DNA of 64,000 nucleotides from Aquimarina mycalae (GTDB lineage: Bacteria; Bacteroidota; Bacteroidia; Flavobacteriales; Flavobacteriaceae), in NCBI RefSeq assembly GCF_029906345.1, contig NZ_JARYGY010000001.1, forward strand, positions 222,851 to 286,850. Direction: 5' to 3'. The notes under the pieces are model-generated. The model was not told where the DNA came from and did not search any database. It saw only the letters and a list, made by a program, of their open reading frames with translations. This document shows, in pieces, positions 8,459 to 17,364 of this stretch; the stretch's first letter is position 1, and each line of letters begins with the position of its first letter. A program made the position numbers and the translations under genes.

Positions 8459-9373
8459 ATGGTTGATATCACTCACAAAAATAATACACTACGCACAGCT
8501 GTGGCACAAGCCATTGTAAAAGTTGGTAGTCAGGAGACAATAGAAGCAATTCTAACTAAAAATATTCCAAAAGGTGATGTCTTTGAAATGGCCAAAACCG
8601 CAGGATTATTTGCTGTAAAAAGAACCAGTGATATGATTCCAGATTGTCATCCATTACCTATCGAATACACCAGCATAGATTATAAAATCAATCAGTTAGA
8701 AATTACTATTGAGATGACAGTAAAAACCATTTATAAAACTGGTGTAGAGGTTGAAGCAATGCACGGTGCATCTGTAGTTGCGCTTACTATGTATGATATG
8801 CTAAAACCAATAGATAAACAGGTCGAAATACAAAATATAAAACTACTTCGTAAAAGAGGTGGAAAATCTACCTATAAAGATAATGGAGATGCGTATACAG
8901 CAGGAGTAGTTGTTTGCTCAGATTCAATTTCTGCGGGACATAAAGAAGATAAAGCTGGAAAAGCAATTATTGCTAAATTAGAAGAATGCGGAGTTATAAC
9001 CTCAACATATACAATTATCCCAGATGAACCTGATCAAATCCAACAACAAATTCAATTATTGAAAGAAGCTGCTAATGATCTTATCATTTTTACAGGTGGC
9101 ACTGGATTGTCGCCCAGAGATGTTACACCAGAAACTATATTACCTTTAATAGAACGTCGCATACCAGGAATCGAAGAAGCCATACGTAGTTATGGACAAG
9201 ATCGAATGCCTTACGCTATGCTTTCACGAAGTGTTGCTGGTGTTATTGGAGAATCCATAGTACTGGCATTACCTGGTTCTACCAATGGAGCTAAAGAATC
9301 TATGGATGCTATATTTCCTGCAATCCTGCATACATTTAGAGTTTTGAAAGGTGCAAAACATGAGGGCAATTAA
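8459..9373 (+). CDS. moaCB: MoaC-MoaB fusion: pyranopterin monophosphate synthase and molybdopterin adenylyltransferase-like protein
   Basis: A 304-residue fusion. Residues 1 to about 148 are MoaC, which with MoaA makes cyclic pyranopterin monophosphate; signatures are MAKTAGLFAVKRTSDMIPDCHPL and AMHGASVVALTMYDMLK. Residues about 158-304 are a MoaB/Mog domain with VVCSDSISAGHKEDKAG, the ligand loop FTGGTGLSPRDVTPE and ALPGSTNGAKESMDAI; this class adenylates molybdopterin before MoeA acts. The fused form is known from Bacteroidota and other groups and links an early to a late step. It starts two bases after moaE. Confidence 0.93.
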   Translation: MVDITHKNNTLRTAVAQAIVKVGSQETIEAILTKNIPKGDVFEMAKTAGLFAVKRTSDMIPDCHPLPIEYTSIDYKINQLEITIEMTVKTIYKTGVEVEAMHGASVVALTMYDMLKPIDKQVEIQNIKLLRKRGGKSTYKDNGDAYTAGVVVCSDSISAGHKEDKAGKAIIAKLEECGVITSTYTIIPDEPDQIQQQIQLLKEAANDLIIFTGGTGLSPRDVTPETILPLIERRIPGIEEAIRSYGQDRMPYAMLSRSVAGVIGESIVLALPGSTNGAKESMDAIFPAILHTFRVLKGAKHEGN

Positions 9374-9383
9374 ATAGAATGAT

Positions 9384-10391
9384 GTGAGCAAAACAAATCA
9401 TACCATATTAACAGATACTTTTGGTCGTAAACACAACTACCTGCGTATTTCTCTTACAGAGCGATGTAACTTACGATGTACATATTGCATGCCTGCAGAC
9501 GGGATTGCTTTAAGTCCAAAAGAGCACTTGATGACAGCAGATGAAATCTATATTATAGCCAAAACGTTTGTAGATCTAGGAGTCAATAAAATAAGGCTTA
9601 CTGGTGGAGAACCTATGGTTAGAAAAGATTTTCCTTTAATACTAGAAAAATTAGCAAGCTTGCCTGTCGAATTAGGAATAACTACTAACGGAGTATTGGC
9701 AGATCGGTTTATACCGCTTCTGAAAAAGAATGGAATTAAGACCATCACCATAAGTATTGATTCACTTCATAAAGACAAGTTTCAGAAAATAACGAGGCGT
9801 AATGAATTTGAAAAAGTCTGGAATACGATTCAGCTTTTTCAAAAAGAAGGTTTTAAAGTAAAATTAAATATCGTTTTGATTAAAGGTTTTAATGATCAAG
9901 AAATTGTTGATTTTATTAACTTAACCAAAGATAAAGACTTAATAATACGCTTTATAGAATTTATGCCTTTTGATGGAAATCAATGGAATATAGATAAACT
10001 GGTAACACATCAGGAAATTTTAGATAAAGTTTCGTACATATTTCCGTTACAAATCAAACGCCTAAGTGATACACCAAATGATACTTCCCGAAACTATAAA
10101 ATTGAGGGATATCAAGGTAGTTTTGCTATTATAAGTTCTGTAACAAATCCTTTTTGTGATACTTGCAATCGGATACGACTTACTGCAGATGGTAAACTAA
10201 AGAACTGTTTATTCTCTGGCAAAGAATTTTCGCTATTAAAGCCATTAAGAGCTAATCAACCCTTAAACAATATTATAAAGTCTGCACTCCAACATAAATT
10301 TGCTACACGAGGAGGAATGGACACTCCAGACAAATTACAAAATCCTGATTTACATTCTAAAAACCGTAGTATGATCGCTATCGGAGGTTGA
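9384..10391 (+). CDS. moaA: GTP 3',8-cyclase MoaA (radical SAM)
   Basis: MoaA opens the molybdenum cofactor pathway by rearranging GTP with a radical SAM mechanism. The 335-residue protein carries the SAM cluster motif CNLRCTYC (28-35), the SAM-binding LTGGEPMVRKD, and the C-terminal second cluster with Cys residues in NPFCDTCNRIRL and KNCLFSG. It ends in GG, a known feature of MoaA needed for activity in homologues. The start is GTG at 9384; the only nearby ATG (9382) is out of frame and meets TGA at once, giving ATGTGA. It lies ten bases after moaCB and closes the operon. Confidence 0.95.
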   Translation: MSKTNHTILTDTFGRKHNYLRISLTERCNLRCTYCMPADGIALSPKEHLMTADEIYIIAKTFVDLGVNKIRLTGGEPMVRKDFPLILEKLASLPVELGITTNGVLADRFIPLLKKNGIKTITISIDSLHKDKFQKITRRNEFEKVWNTIQLFQKEGFKVKLNIVLIKGFNDQEIVDFINLTKDKDLIIRFIEFMPFDGNQWNIDKLVTHQEILDKVSYIFPLQIKRLSDTPNDTSRNYKIEGYQGSFAIISSVTNPFCDTCNRIRLTADGKLKNCLFSGKEFSLLKPLRANQPLNNIIKSALQHKFATRGGMDTPDKLQNPDLHSKNRSMIAIGG

Positions 10392-10514
10392 TTTCTTAAA
10401 AGCTCGTATATTACATTTCTAAAAAAACCATTATATTTAACAATATATCCCTTTAAGGCCCCAAAATTACCTTATTGGATGATTAACTAAAGATTCTGGT
10501 CAAACCCATCATCA

Positions 10515-11918
10515 ATGAATAGAAAATCATGGTTAAAATCTGAGGCTGCAAAATATACTTGCTATGGAGTATTTTTTGGGCTGATGTTTCCTATTTTGGC
10601 TACAAGTATTGATATCGCTAAATTAGGATTGGAGTATTCTTGGGAATCTGTCAAGTTTGTACAAAAAAACTATCCTATACATTATATCATCGATACCGCT
10701 CCCCTATTTCTTGGGCTATTTGCAATGTTTGGAGGACGCAATCTGGATAAATTAAAAGAGAAAAATCAACAAATTTTACAAGCTTCAAAATTTAAACAAG
10801 ATTTTCTGGCGAATATGAGTCATGAAATCAGAACACCGATGGTAGGTGTGATAGGCATGATTGATTTACTTTTTAAGAACACCAAATTAAACGAATTACA
10901 AAAAGAATATGTTAGCACCATTCATCAATCATCATTAAACCTGCTGGATATTCTCAACCAAATTTTGGATTTATCCAAAATTGAGGCAGGGAAATTCAAA
11001 CTTTCTCCTAAAGGAATCAACCTTAAGAAATTAATAGCTCAAAACGTAGATCTATTTTTAGCTAATAGTAAAGCAAAGGGAATTACATTAATCTCTGAAT
11101 ATCCAGATACTTTACCAGAATATATTTATGCAGATGACAATCGATTGATGCAAATATTATCCAATCTAATCGGAAATGCCATTAAATTTACTAATCAGGG
11201 TACTATCACAGTAAAGACATCATTAATTTCAAAAAAAAATAATGACCTTACCATGAAAGTAGAAGTGATTGATTCTGGTATTGGTATTAGTAAAAAAGAT
11301 CAGGAAGCACTTTTTAATCGATTTAGTCAAGTACACAATGATGCCATTCTAGTTGGTGAAGGAAGTGGATTAGGGCTTACTATCAGTAAAAAACTAGTCG
11401 ATTTAATGAATGGAAAACTCGGAGTTTCTAGTGAAGTTGGGAAAGGTAGTAATTTTTGGTTTACTTTTAATACGCAAATATCTGATGCAATAATTACTAC
11501 TACAGATAAGGCTTTTGATACAAGTAATGATCAAAAATTTGATCTTCATGTATTATTAGTAGAAGATTCAGACACCAATATATTAGTATCGAAACAGATT
11601 CTTAAATATCTTGGTTGTACAGCAGATGTAGCAAAAACAGGGAGAAAGGCGATTGAAATGTTTGAAGAAGATGTATACGATCTAATTTTAATGGATATCA
11701 ACCTTCCTGAATTAGATGGAGTAGAAACTTGTAAACTCATCAGACAAGGATATAAAAATATCCCACCAATAATTGCAATCACCTCTAATGCACTTCCTGG
11801 AGATGCAGAACGTTTTATTGCCAAAGGCCTTGATGATTATATCACCAAACCTTTTACCACAGAAGTGCTAAATATAAAACTCAAAAACTGGTTCGCAGAT
11901 CATAGAGGGTATCATTGA
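10515..11918 (+). CDS. Hybrid sensor histidine kinase with receiver domain
   Basis: A 467-residue membrane kinase. Two hydrophobic segments (about 17-33 and 58-72) frame a short extracytoplasmic loop, followed by HisKA with the phospho-acceptor His103 in NMSHEIRTPM, an HATPase domain with N-box NLIGNAIKFT, DSGIGIS and GSGLGL, and a C-terminal receiver domain with Asp394 in LILMDINLPELDG and the conserved Lys in DDYITKPF. No HPt or DNA-binding domain is attached, so an outside phosphotransfer partner is expected. There is no periplasmic sensor fold; the signal is unknown. It lies downstream of moaA in the same direction (123-base gap) but need not be co-regulated. Confidence 0.87.
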   Translation: MNRKSWLKSEAAKYTCYGVFFGLMFPILATSIDIAKLGLEYSWESVKFVQKNYPIHYIIDTAPLFLGLFAMFGGRNLDKLKEKNQQILQASKFKQDFLANMSHEIRTPMVGVIGMIDLLFKNTKLNELQKEYVSTIHQSSLNLLDILNQILDLSKIEAGKFKLSPKGINLKKLIAQNVDLFLANSKAKGITLISEYPDTLPEYIYADDNRLMQILSNLIGNAIKFTNQGTITVKTSLISKKNNDLTMKVEVIDSGIGISKKDQEALFNRFSQVHNDAILVGEGSGLGLTISKKLVDLMNGKLGVSSEVGKGSNFWFTFNTQISDAIITTTDKAFDTSNDQKFDLHVLLVEDSDTNILVSKQILKYLGCTADVAKTGRKAIEMFEEDVYDLILMDINLPELDGVETCKLIRQGYKNIPPIIAITSNALPGDAERFIAKGLDDYITKPFTTEVLNIKLKNWFADHRGYH

Positions 11919-12130
11919 TTTGATACTTTAATATTTAGAATTCTCGAAAAACAGATCTTCTGGTACTAAAACATCTCTTTTCTATCTTCTAAAACCATAT
12001 ATCTCCCGTACAGAATTAGTTTACTTTTAACTATTCTGTCATTAAACTCTTTTGCAAATTTATTATATTGTATAACTAGTACTTTACCAAATTTAATTTT
12101 GGATACAATTATTAACTTAAATAATAAGTT

Positions 12131-13438
12131 ATGAGTTATAAAAATATTTTCCCAGCAACTACACGCTTTACCATCTTATTTTGCATTCTTATAAGTATTG
12201 GATATTCTAGCAATGTACAAGCCTTTAGTTATTTTCAGAATGCAGAAATACAAAATAACATAAATTATGATGAATATAATGGTGTTGTCGTTAATGCGGA
12301 TACTAATAAACCGCTGGTATCTGCCACCATTTCTTTAAATGAAACGAATATTTCTACAATCACCAATGACGAAGGAGAGTTTCTATTAAAAGTCCCTAAG
12401 GATATTAACAATGGAAAAATAACTGTTTCTTTTCTTGGGTATAATGATAAGGTAGTCTCGCTATCCTCATTTAACAATCAAAAAATAAAAATCGAATTAG
12501 CTATATCGGTTACAGAACTATCTGAAGTTAATATTGATCCTAAAGATCCAGAAGCACTTATCAAAGCCGTTATGAAACGAAGAGGTGCTAATTATCAAAA
12601 TGATCATACCATTATGACTGCTTTTTATCGTGAGACAATAAAAAAAAGAAGAACATATGTCTCGCTTTCTGAAGCTGTAGTCGATGTGTACAAAAAGCCT
12701 TATGTATCCGATAAAAACGATGTAATTAAGTTATACAGAGCTAGAAAAAGTGCGGATTATAAAAAACTAGACACGCTAACATTAAAACTTCAAGGAGGTC
12801 CGTCGAGTACCTTGTATATTGATGTAATGAAAAATCCAGAACTTCTGTTTTCTGAAGATATTTTAAAAATATATCAATTTAGTTTTGACGCATCTACCAA
12901 AATTAATAATCGACATATCTATGTATTAAACTTTAAACAACGCCCCTATATAAAAGATCTTTATTATTATGGAAAAGTATATATAGATGCTGAAACTTTA
13001 GCACTTACAAAAGCAGTTTTTAGTTTAAATCTAAAAGACAAAAATAAAGCAAGTAAGTTGTTTGTTAAAAGAAAGCCAGCAAGAGCTAAAGTATATCCAA
13101 CTGTTGCTACTTACAACATTGATTATCGAGAAAAAGATGGAAAGTGGTACTATGGATATGGGAGAATCGATCTGGTTTTTAAGGTAAATTGGAAAAAGAA
13201 ATTATTTAACTCTACGTATAAGTTAAATATTGAAATGGCAATTACGGATTGGAAAAAGAATATTGACAATGAAAACCTAAGACCACGAGATCGATTAAAA
13301 TCTTCTGTAGTCATTAGTGATGAAGCATCTGGATTCTCAGATCCTAAATTTTGGGGAGAATATAATGTTATCGAACCCGAAAAGTCTATCGAATCTGCCA
13401 TCCGAAAAATACAAAAGCAGTTAAGAAAATTAAACTAA
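12131..13438 (+). CDS. Exported CarboxypepD-regulatory-like domain protein
   Basis: A 435-residue exported protein. The N-terminus has a hydrophobic signal segment (about 12-31). Residues 50-120 form a carboxypeptidase-regulatory-like beta sandwich (NGVVVNADTNKPLVSATISL, ITNDEGEFLLKVP, VSFLGYNDKVV), the module also found at the front of TonB-dependent receptors. The remaining 300 residues are beta-strand-rich, with YYYGKVYIDAETLALTKA and a repeated aromatic-charged strand pattern, resembling DUF5686-type envelope proteins of Bacteroidota. No catalytic motif is visible. It is followed by a strong terminator. Probable outer-membrane or periplasmic location; function unknown. Confidence 0.65.
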   Translation: MSYKNIFPATTRFTILFCILISIGYSSNVQAFSYFQNAEIQNNINYDEYNGVVVNADTNKPLVSATISLNETNISTITNDEGEFLLKVPKDINNGKITVSFLGYNDKVVSLSSFNNQKIKIELAISVTELSEVNIDPKDPEALIKAVMKRRGANYQNDHTIMTAFYRETIKKRRTYVSLSEAVVDVYKKPYVSDKNDVIKLYRARKSADYKKLDTLTLKLQGGPSSTLYIDVMKNPELLFSEDILKIYQFSFDASTKINNRHIYVLNFKQRPYIKDLYYYGKVYIDAETLALTKAVFSLNLKDKNKASKLFVKRKPARAKVYPTVATYNIDYREKDGKWYYGYGRIDLVFKVNWKKKLFNSTYKLNIEMAITDWKKNIDNENLRPRDRLKSSVVISDEASGFSDPKFWGEYNVIEPEKSIESAIRKIQKQLRKLN

Positions 13439-13463
13439 TATACTTGCTACAAGCGAACACTGC

Positions 13464-13495
13464 ACAGGTACTTTATACAAGTACCTGTTTTTTTT
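13464..13495 (+). terminator. Intrinsic terminator
   Basis: Perfect ten-base stem ACAGGTACTT / AAGTACCTGT with a five-base loop and an eight-T tail, 25 bases after the stop of the CarboxypepD-like gene. Confidence 0.9.
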
Positions 13496-13621
13496 ATATA
13501 TTTTTGATGAGCACTCCTATCTAATTTATTATTTTTACACTTCAGAAAAACAAGGGGTTGTAACATCTTTTCTTATTAAAAGTCTTTTACAAGAATTATA
13601 ATTTTTTTCAAAACGTATAGA

Positions 13622-15076
13622 ATGAGTCGCATTGTATGTATCATACTTTTTATTACCATATCCACTACTCTTCTTGCTCAAAAAAAAATAAGTAATACTG
13701 AAGCTCGCGAAGATTTTAAAATTTTCAAAAATATACTTTTACAAGGGCATCCCGCGCTTTATGAATATATTGAAGAGACTGAATTAGATTTGATTTTTAC
13801 AGATACAGAAACATCTTTTGAAGAAGAAATTACTGATATTGAATTATTTAAAAAGATGCAGTTGGTGACAGATCAAATCAGAGATGGACATCTATTACTT
13901 TTTGCTCCGAATACGCTCAATACTACTCAATATTATTTTCCATTAATACTCAAAATCATACATACCGAATTCTATACGGATACGGATGATTTTGGAATAC
14001 CAATAGGATCTAAAATCCTTCAAATAAATAAAAAAGAGACCTCTCATATACTTCAAAGCCTAAAAAAATACGCTCCTACCGATGGATACAACCTTACCAG
14101 AAAATATAGAGACATTGAGCTAAAATTTGGATTGTTTTATATGTATGAGTATGGCATAGAAAAAGAGTTTACCATTGTATATTTAGCTCCTGATGGCATA
14201 GAAAAAACAATCACTGTACCCGCAGAATCTTTTGTTAATGCCAAACATAGAAATATCAATAGAAATTCTTATTTCTCCAGATATCACCTCCAAAAAGACA
14301 AGGTAGATTTTTTCTCCAAACATATAAATACCAAAGAACCCTTTGTATACTATAAAGACTATCAAAAGACGGCAGTTCTAGTAGTAAACTCTTTTGGTAT
14401 AGATATTCGCGCATTTAAATCACGTTTGGTACAACTTTTTAAAGAGATTAATAAAAAGAAAATAAAGCATCTGATCATTGATGTAAGAAATAACGATGGT
14501 GGTTTTAGACCTAATTCTGTGCATTTATTTTCTTTTATTACCAATACCCTATTTAAACAGAGAACAAGTGCATTTGTAGCATCCTTAGAAATTCCCGAAA
14601 GAAACTATGTATCCAGAACTTATGCTAATGAGAAAGAATTTTTAAAAGATAAGTTTTATCATCATCCCCAATACAATGGATGGAAACTTAACTTCGATGA
14701 TCTCGAAGTTATGATGGTTCCTGATCGAAATAGATTTCGAGGTAAAGTATATGTGTTAGCAGGTGGCACTACTTTTTCTGCTGGCTCTGCATTTGCTTTA
14801 CTGGCAAAAAACGATCCAGATATTCTTTTAGTGGGTGAAGAAACAGGAGGTGGTTACTATTCTCATACAGGTCAATTCCCAGTATATTATGAGCTTCCAA
14901 ATTCTAACATTATGATGTTAATGTCTATGGAAAAACTAACACATTACGTAAAGGATACTACGATACCCAAAGGTACAGGAGTCCTTCCTGATAGAGAGGT
15001 ATTGCTTTCGGTAGAAGATCTAAAAAAAGGGGTCGATAGTCAACTGGATTATATCCTTCGATTAATAAAAGGTTAG
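13622..15076 (+). CDS. Exported S41-family (C-terminal processing) peptidase
   Basis: A 484-residue exported serine peptidase. The signal peptide is about 20 residues long (MSRIVCIILFITISTTLLAQ). An N-terminal helical cap with RDGHLLLF precedes a stretch that may be a PDZ-like region (about 105-150). The catalytic core has HLIIDVRNNDGGF, VYVLAGGTTFSAGSAF with the nucleophile Ser386, and LLVGEETGGG. S41 enzymes use a Ser-Lys dyad or Ser-His-Glu triad to cut envelope proteins; the general base is not obvious by eye. The gene stands alone, with a terminator upstream and a convergent gene downstream. Substrate unknown. Confidence 0.8.
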   Translation: MSRIVCIILFITISTTLLAQKKISNTEAREDFKIFKNILLQGHPALYEYIEETELDLIFTDTETSFEEEITDIELFKKMQLVTDQIRDGHLLLFAPNTLNTTQYYFPLILKIIHTEFYTDTDDFGIPIGSKILQINKKETSHILQSLKKYAPTDGYNLTRKYRDIELKFGLFYMYEYGIEKEFTIVYLAPDGIEKTITVPAESFVNAKHRNINRNSYFSRYHLQKDKVDFFSKHINTKEPFVYYKDYQKTAVLVVNSFGIDIRAFKSRLVQLFKEINKKKIKHLIIDVRNNDGGFRPNSVHLFSFITNTLFKQRTSAFVASLEIPERNYVSRTYANEKEFLKDKFYHHPQYNGWKLNFDDLEVMMVPDRNRFRGKVYVLAGGTTFSAGSAFALLAKNDPDILLVGEETGGGYYSHTGQFPVYYELPNSNIMMLMSMEKLTHYVKDTTIPKGTGVLPDREVLLSVEDLKKGVDSQLDYILRLIKG

Positions 15077-15099
15077 AAAACTTCAATAGCATCTTAGTA

Positions 15100-15573
15100 T
15101 TAATTTATAGCTTCTACAGCCAATGTATAATCATATTGCAAATCCTCGTGTAGCGATAGAATCGTTTTCTTAATACTCAGAATCTGTCGTTCATATATAC
15201 CAAACAGCACTTTATTATTTCGAATTGAAGGACGCATCTTTTTTAGTTCTGTACAGAAATGGATGAGTATCTCCACTTCTGTTTCCTTCTTGCCAGAATA
15301 TCTGATATATTTTTTAGCAATACGCAATATTTTACGTACACTTTTTTTGATATAGTAATAACTACTGGTATTAATCAGGCCAAACTCCTGAGTTATTTGC
15401 TCCTGTACTTCTGCTATATATCCATCCTCATCCGAAGATTGATATAGTAGATAGGTAAGTAACTCTTTGTTTTCTTTTTTAAATCTGGATAATCGCAAAC
15501 AAAAAGCTATTAATTCTTGATGCGTGCAATCACTCAACTCTAGTTTTAATTCTCTTACTGTAGCGGCTTTCAT
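15100..15573 (-). CDS. Conserved all-helical protein of unknown function
   Basis: A 157-residue cytoplasmic protein with no signal peptide and no membrane segment. It is predicted to be mainly alpha-helical and rich in Lys, Glu and Leu (LSRFKKENKELLTYLLYQS, KKSVRKILRIAKKYIRY, ERQILSIKKTILSLHEDL). I do not recognise the family. Codon and base use match the neighbours, and the reading frame is far longer than chance in this composition, so it is probably a real gene. It is convergent with the S41 peptidase gene, 23 bases apart. Confidence 0.6.
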   Translation of the reverse strand: MKAATVRELKLELSDCTHQELIAFCLRLSRFKKENKELLTYLLYQSSDEDGYIAEVQEQITQEFGLINTSSYYYIKKSVRKILRIAKKYIRYSGKKETEVEILIHFCTELKKMRPSIRNNKVLFGIYERQILSIKKTILSLHEDLQYDYTLAVEAIN

Positions 15574-15870
15574 AGTAGATAAACAAGTTCATCGTTTGAT
15601 GCTAACTTAGGTATAAAAAACAAGATGAAAGCATAAGTTACTCACTTACTTTGGTACAAAGTAGTTTATGTTAAAAACTGTTCTCTGTATTAACGAATTG
15701 CAGATTACTATAAAAATAAAGGTTACGATCGATATACCTTCGATTTCTATGGTAAGACCAGCTACAAATCAATGTAACTGGTTCTTATCTTTATTTTCTT
15801 ACTCGTACCGCTTACTCATACGCCGCACAGATTACGAATCTGCGTGATCATATCCGAGCAATTGGGAGTT
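15574..15870. other. Non-coding spacer with apparent gene debris and an imperfect palindrome
   Basis: No intact gene is visible. On the plus strand a short open stretch (about 15703-15777) reads like protein (ADYYKNKGYDRYTFDFYG) between stops, suggesting a relic. Near 15822-15846 is an imperfect inverted repeat (CAGATT-ACG-AATCTG) in a locally GC-richer patch, reminiscent of dispersed repeat ends; only one copy is seen here. Confidence 0.35.
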
Positions 15871-16404
15871 TTATTTTTTAAAATTTAAAAGTTTTGATGC
15901 TAAATATCCATAAAGTTCTTCATCAATAGGGTTTGGTCTTACGATTATTGATAAAATGGACTCGCCATATTTATAACCTAATGTATCTACCATGACAAAA
16001 TAAGTTTTGCTTCCTTGAGCTATTTCATATCCATCTTTGTAAAAATCAGATTCAAAACTTATAAACTCTTTATAATAATTTTCTTTATTAAATCCTTTTT
16101 GCAAAATATAATTTGATTTTTCATTTTTTTTCACTGATAAAATATTTACTACTTCATTATCAGTTAATTCAACTATTTTTTCTAAATAACTAGAATCTGT
16201 ATTTTCAATTATTAAATACAATGAATCTGATATAGAAAATAATAAGTATGGGTTCTTATTATTTCCTTTTTTCCTTAAAACTTCATTAGTAACTAAAGAA
16301 CTTTTAATTTGACTTTTCTCTAAAAAATCATTTAAATTTTGTCCTTTACATGAAGTTAAAAGGAAAAACGCTAATACTATAATACTTGATTTAAATTGAC
16401 TCAT
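15871..16404 (-). CDS. Small lipoprotein, possible immunity protein
   Basis: A 177-residue lipoprotein: signal MSQFKSSIIVLAFFLLTSCKG with Cys19 as the lipidation site. The mature part is mixed alpha/beta with charged surface segments and a C-terminal helix (DEELYGYLASKLLNFKK). I do not recognise a family. Its ATG lies three bases after the stop of a short open remnant encoding glycine/lysine-rich sequence, and this spacing resembles toxin-immunity gene pairs. Lipoprotein immunity partners do occur in Bacteroidota. The gene itself appears intact. The immunity idea is inference from context. Confidence 0.55.
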   Translation of the reverse strand: MSQFKSSIIVLAFFLLTSCKGQNLNDFLEKSQIKSSLVTNEVLRKKGNNKNPYLLFSISDSLYLIIENTDSSYLEKIVELTDNEVVNILSVKKNEKSNYILQKGFNKENYYKEFISFESDFYKDGYEIAQGSKTYFVMVDTLGYKYGESILSIIVRPNPIDEELYGYLASKLLNFKK

Positions 16405-16407
16405 ACT

Positions 16408-16578
16408 TTAGTTTTTTAATAAAGGTAAAGTTCTTGAGTTTTCAACTTTTCCACCTCCATGAAAAGCTTTACCATCTTTACCTGAACCATCTCTTTGATC
16501 TTCTGGTTTTCCTAAAACTCTCAGAACTAAATTTTCATTCGCTACCGCTAGTCTGTGACTAGTGGTATGATAACATTG
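16408..16578 (-). pseudogene. Remnant C-terminus of a larger protein, possibly a polymorphic toxin
   Basis: A 56-codon open stretch without a start codon, bounded upstream by an in-frame TAA at 16579-16581 and ending in TAA three bases before the lipoprotein ATG. It encodes LAVANENLVLRVLGKPEDQR followed by a Gly/Lys-rich run and ENSRTLPLLKN. The sequence is hydrophilic and protein-like, and another protein-like stretch (HTVLETNSDDFLLRLNN) lies just upstream in a different frame, which suggests a frameshifted, decayed gene. Position directly before a lipoprotein gene suggests a toxin end. Identity is not established. Confidence 0.4.
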
Positions 16579-16825
16579 TTAAGCCTCAACAAGAAATCAT
16601 CACTATTGGTTTCTAAAACTGTATGATCATCTTGATAATTTGTAGTTGCTACTCATTATCACAAAATACATGGTTAACAAAAAAAACAGCAACCCTATAT
16701 ATTTAAAAAAAATCATAAAAAACCTTAATGTACATAGCGTTACAATCGAGACATTGATTCAAGCAACTTCCAATTTTTATAACAGGAATAGTTTTTGATA
16801 GGAATACATTATCAATTTTTAGATT
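16579..16825. other. Spacer with frameshifted coding debris
   Basis: The minus strand shows short protein-like reading in a second frame from about 16575 to 16645, interrupted by stops, continuous with the remnant at 16408-16578. The rest, up to the lipoprotein gene at 16826, is AT-rich and shows no recognisable feature. Confidence 0.35.
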
Positions 16826-17344
16826 ATGACAAAACACTACGCTGTATTACTTTTATTTTTAGCCCTGATTGTAACATACTCTTGTTCAAACAGTAATAAA
16901 GAACCTTATCAAATTCCAGATAATGCTACAGCTCTTATTGCAGGTGCTAACAGTAAAACCTGGAAAATTGCAAAAAGATATAATGATGGTCATAGAATGA
17001 ATATGGCTGGATGTTTCTTAGCGCATAGGGCTACTTATTTTTCTAATATGACTATGAAAGATAATAATGGAGATACATCCAATTGCGGACCCTCATTAGT
17101 AGCAGACTGGGAAATTATTCAAAATAAAGCAGGACATTACTTCATTAAATTACAAAGTGATCAACTTCCAGAATTAATGAATATAGATAAGAATTATAAG
17201 TTTTTTCAAATTACATATCTAAGTAAAGACACACTACAAGTACAGTTTAGACATGCGCAATTTTCGAGCAAAGTAAGAACCATTATAGATACCTATGTAC
17301 AAGAAGATGTACTAGTACCTAACAGAGATTTTCATAATAAGTAA
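16826..17344 (+). CDS. Lipocalin-like small lipoprotein
   Basis: A 172-residue lipoprotein with signal and lipobox VTYSCSN (Cys20). The mature protein opens with ALIAGANSKTWKIAKRYNDG, a pattern typical of Bacteroidota lipocalin-like lipoproteins in which a lack-of-stability or background term (S-K-T-W-K) leads into an eight-strand barrel. Further strands follow (YFSNMTMKDN, DWEIIQNK, YFIKLQSD, FFQITYLS, TLQVQFRH). Two Cys residues (in AGCFLAH and SNCGPS) could form a disulfide. It is convergent with the rubredoxin-tailed gene 20 bases away. Ligand unknown. Confidence 0.6.
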   Translation: MTKHYAVLLLFLALIVTYSCSNSNKEPYQIPDNATALIAGANSKTWKIAKRYNDGHRMNMAGCFLAHRATYFSNMTMKDNNGDTSNCGPSLVADWEIIQNKAGHYFIKLQSDQLPELMNIDKNYKFFQITYLSKDTLQVQFRHAQFSSKVRTIIDTYVQEDVLVPNRDFHNK

Positions 17345-17364
17345 CATAACAACAATCCTATTCT

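Noticed and set aside
15822..15846. Imperfect palindrome as a REP-like mobile repeat
   Set aside because: Only one copy in the window and the symmetry is only six bases per arm; not enough to call a repeat family.
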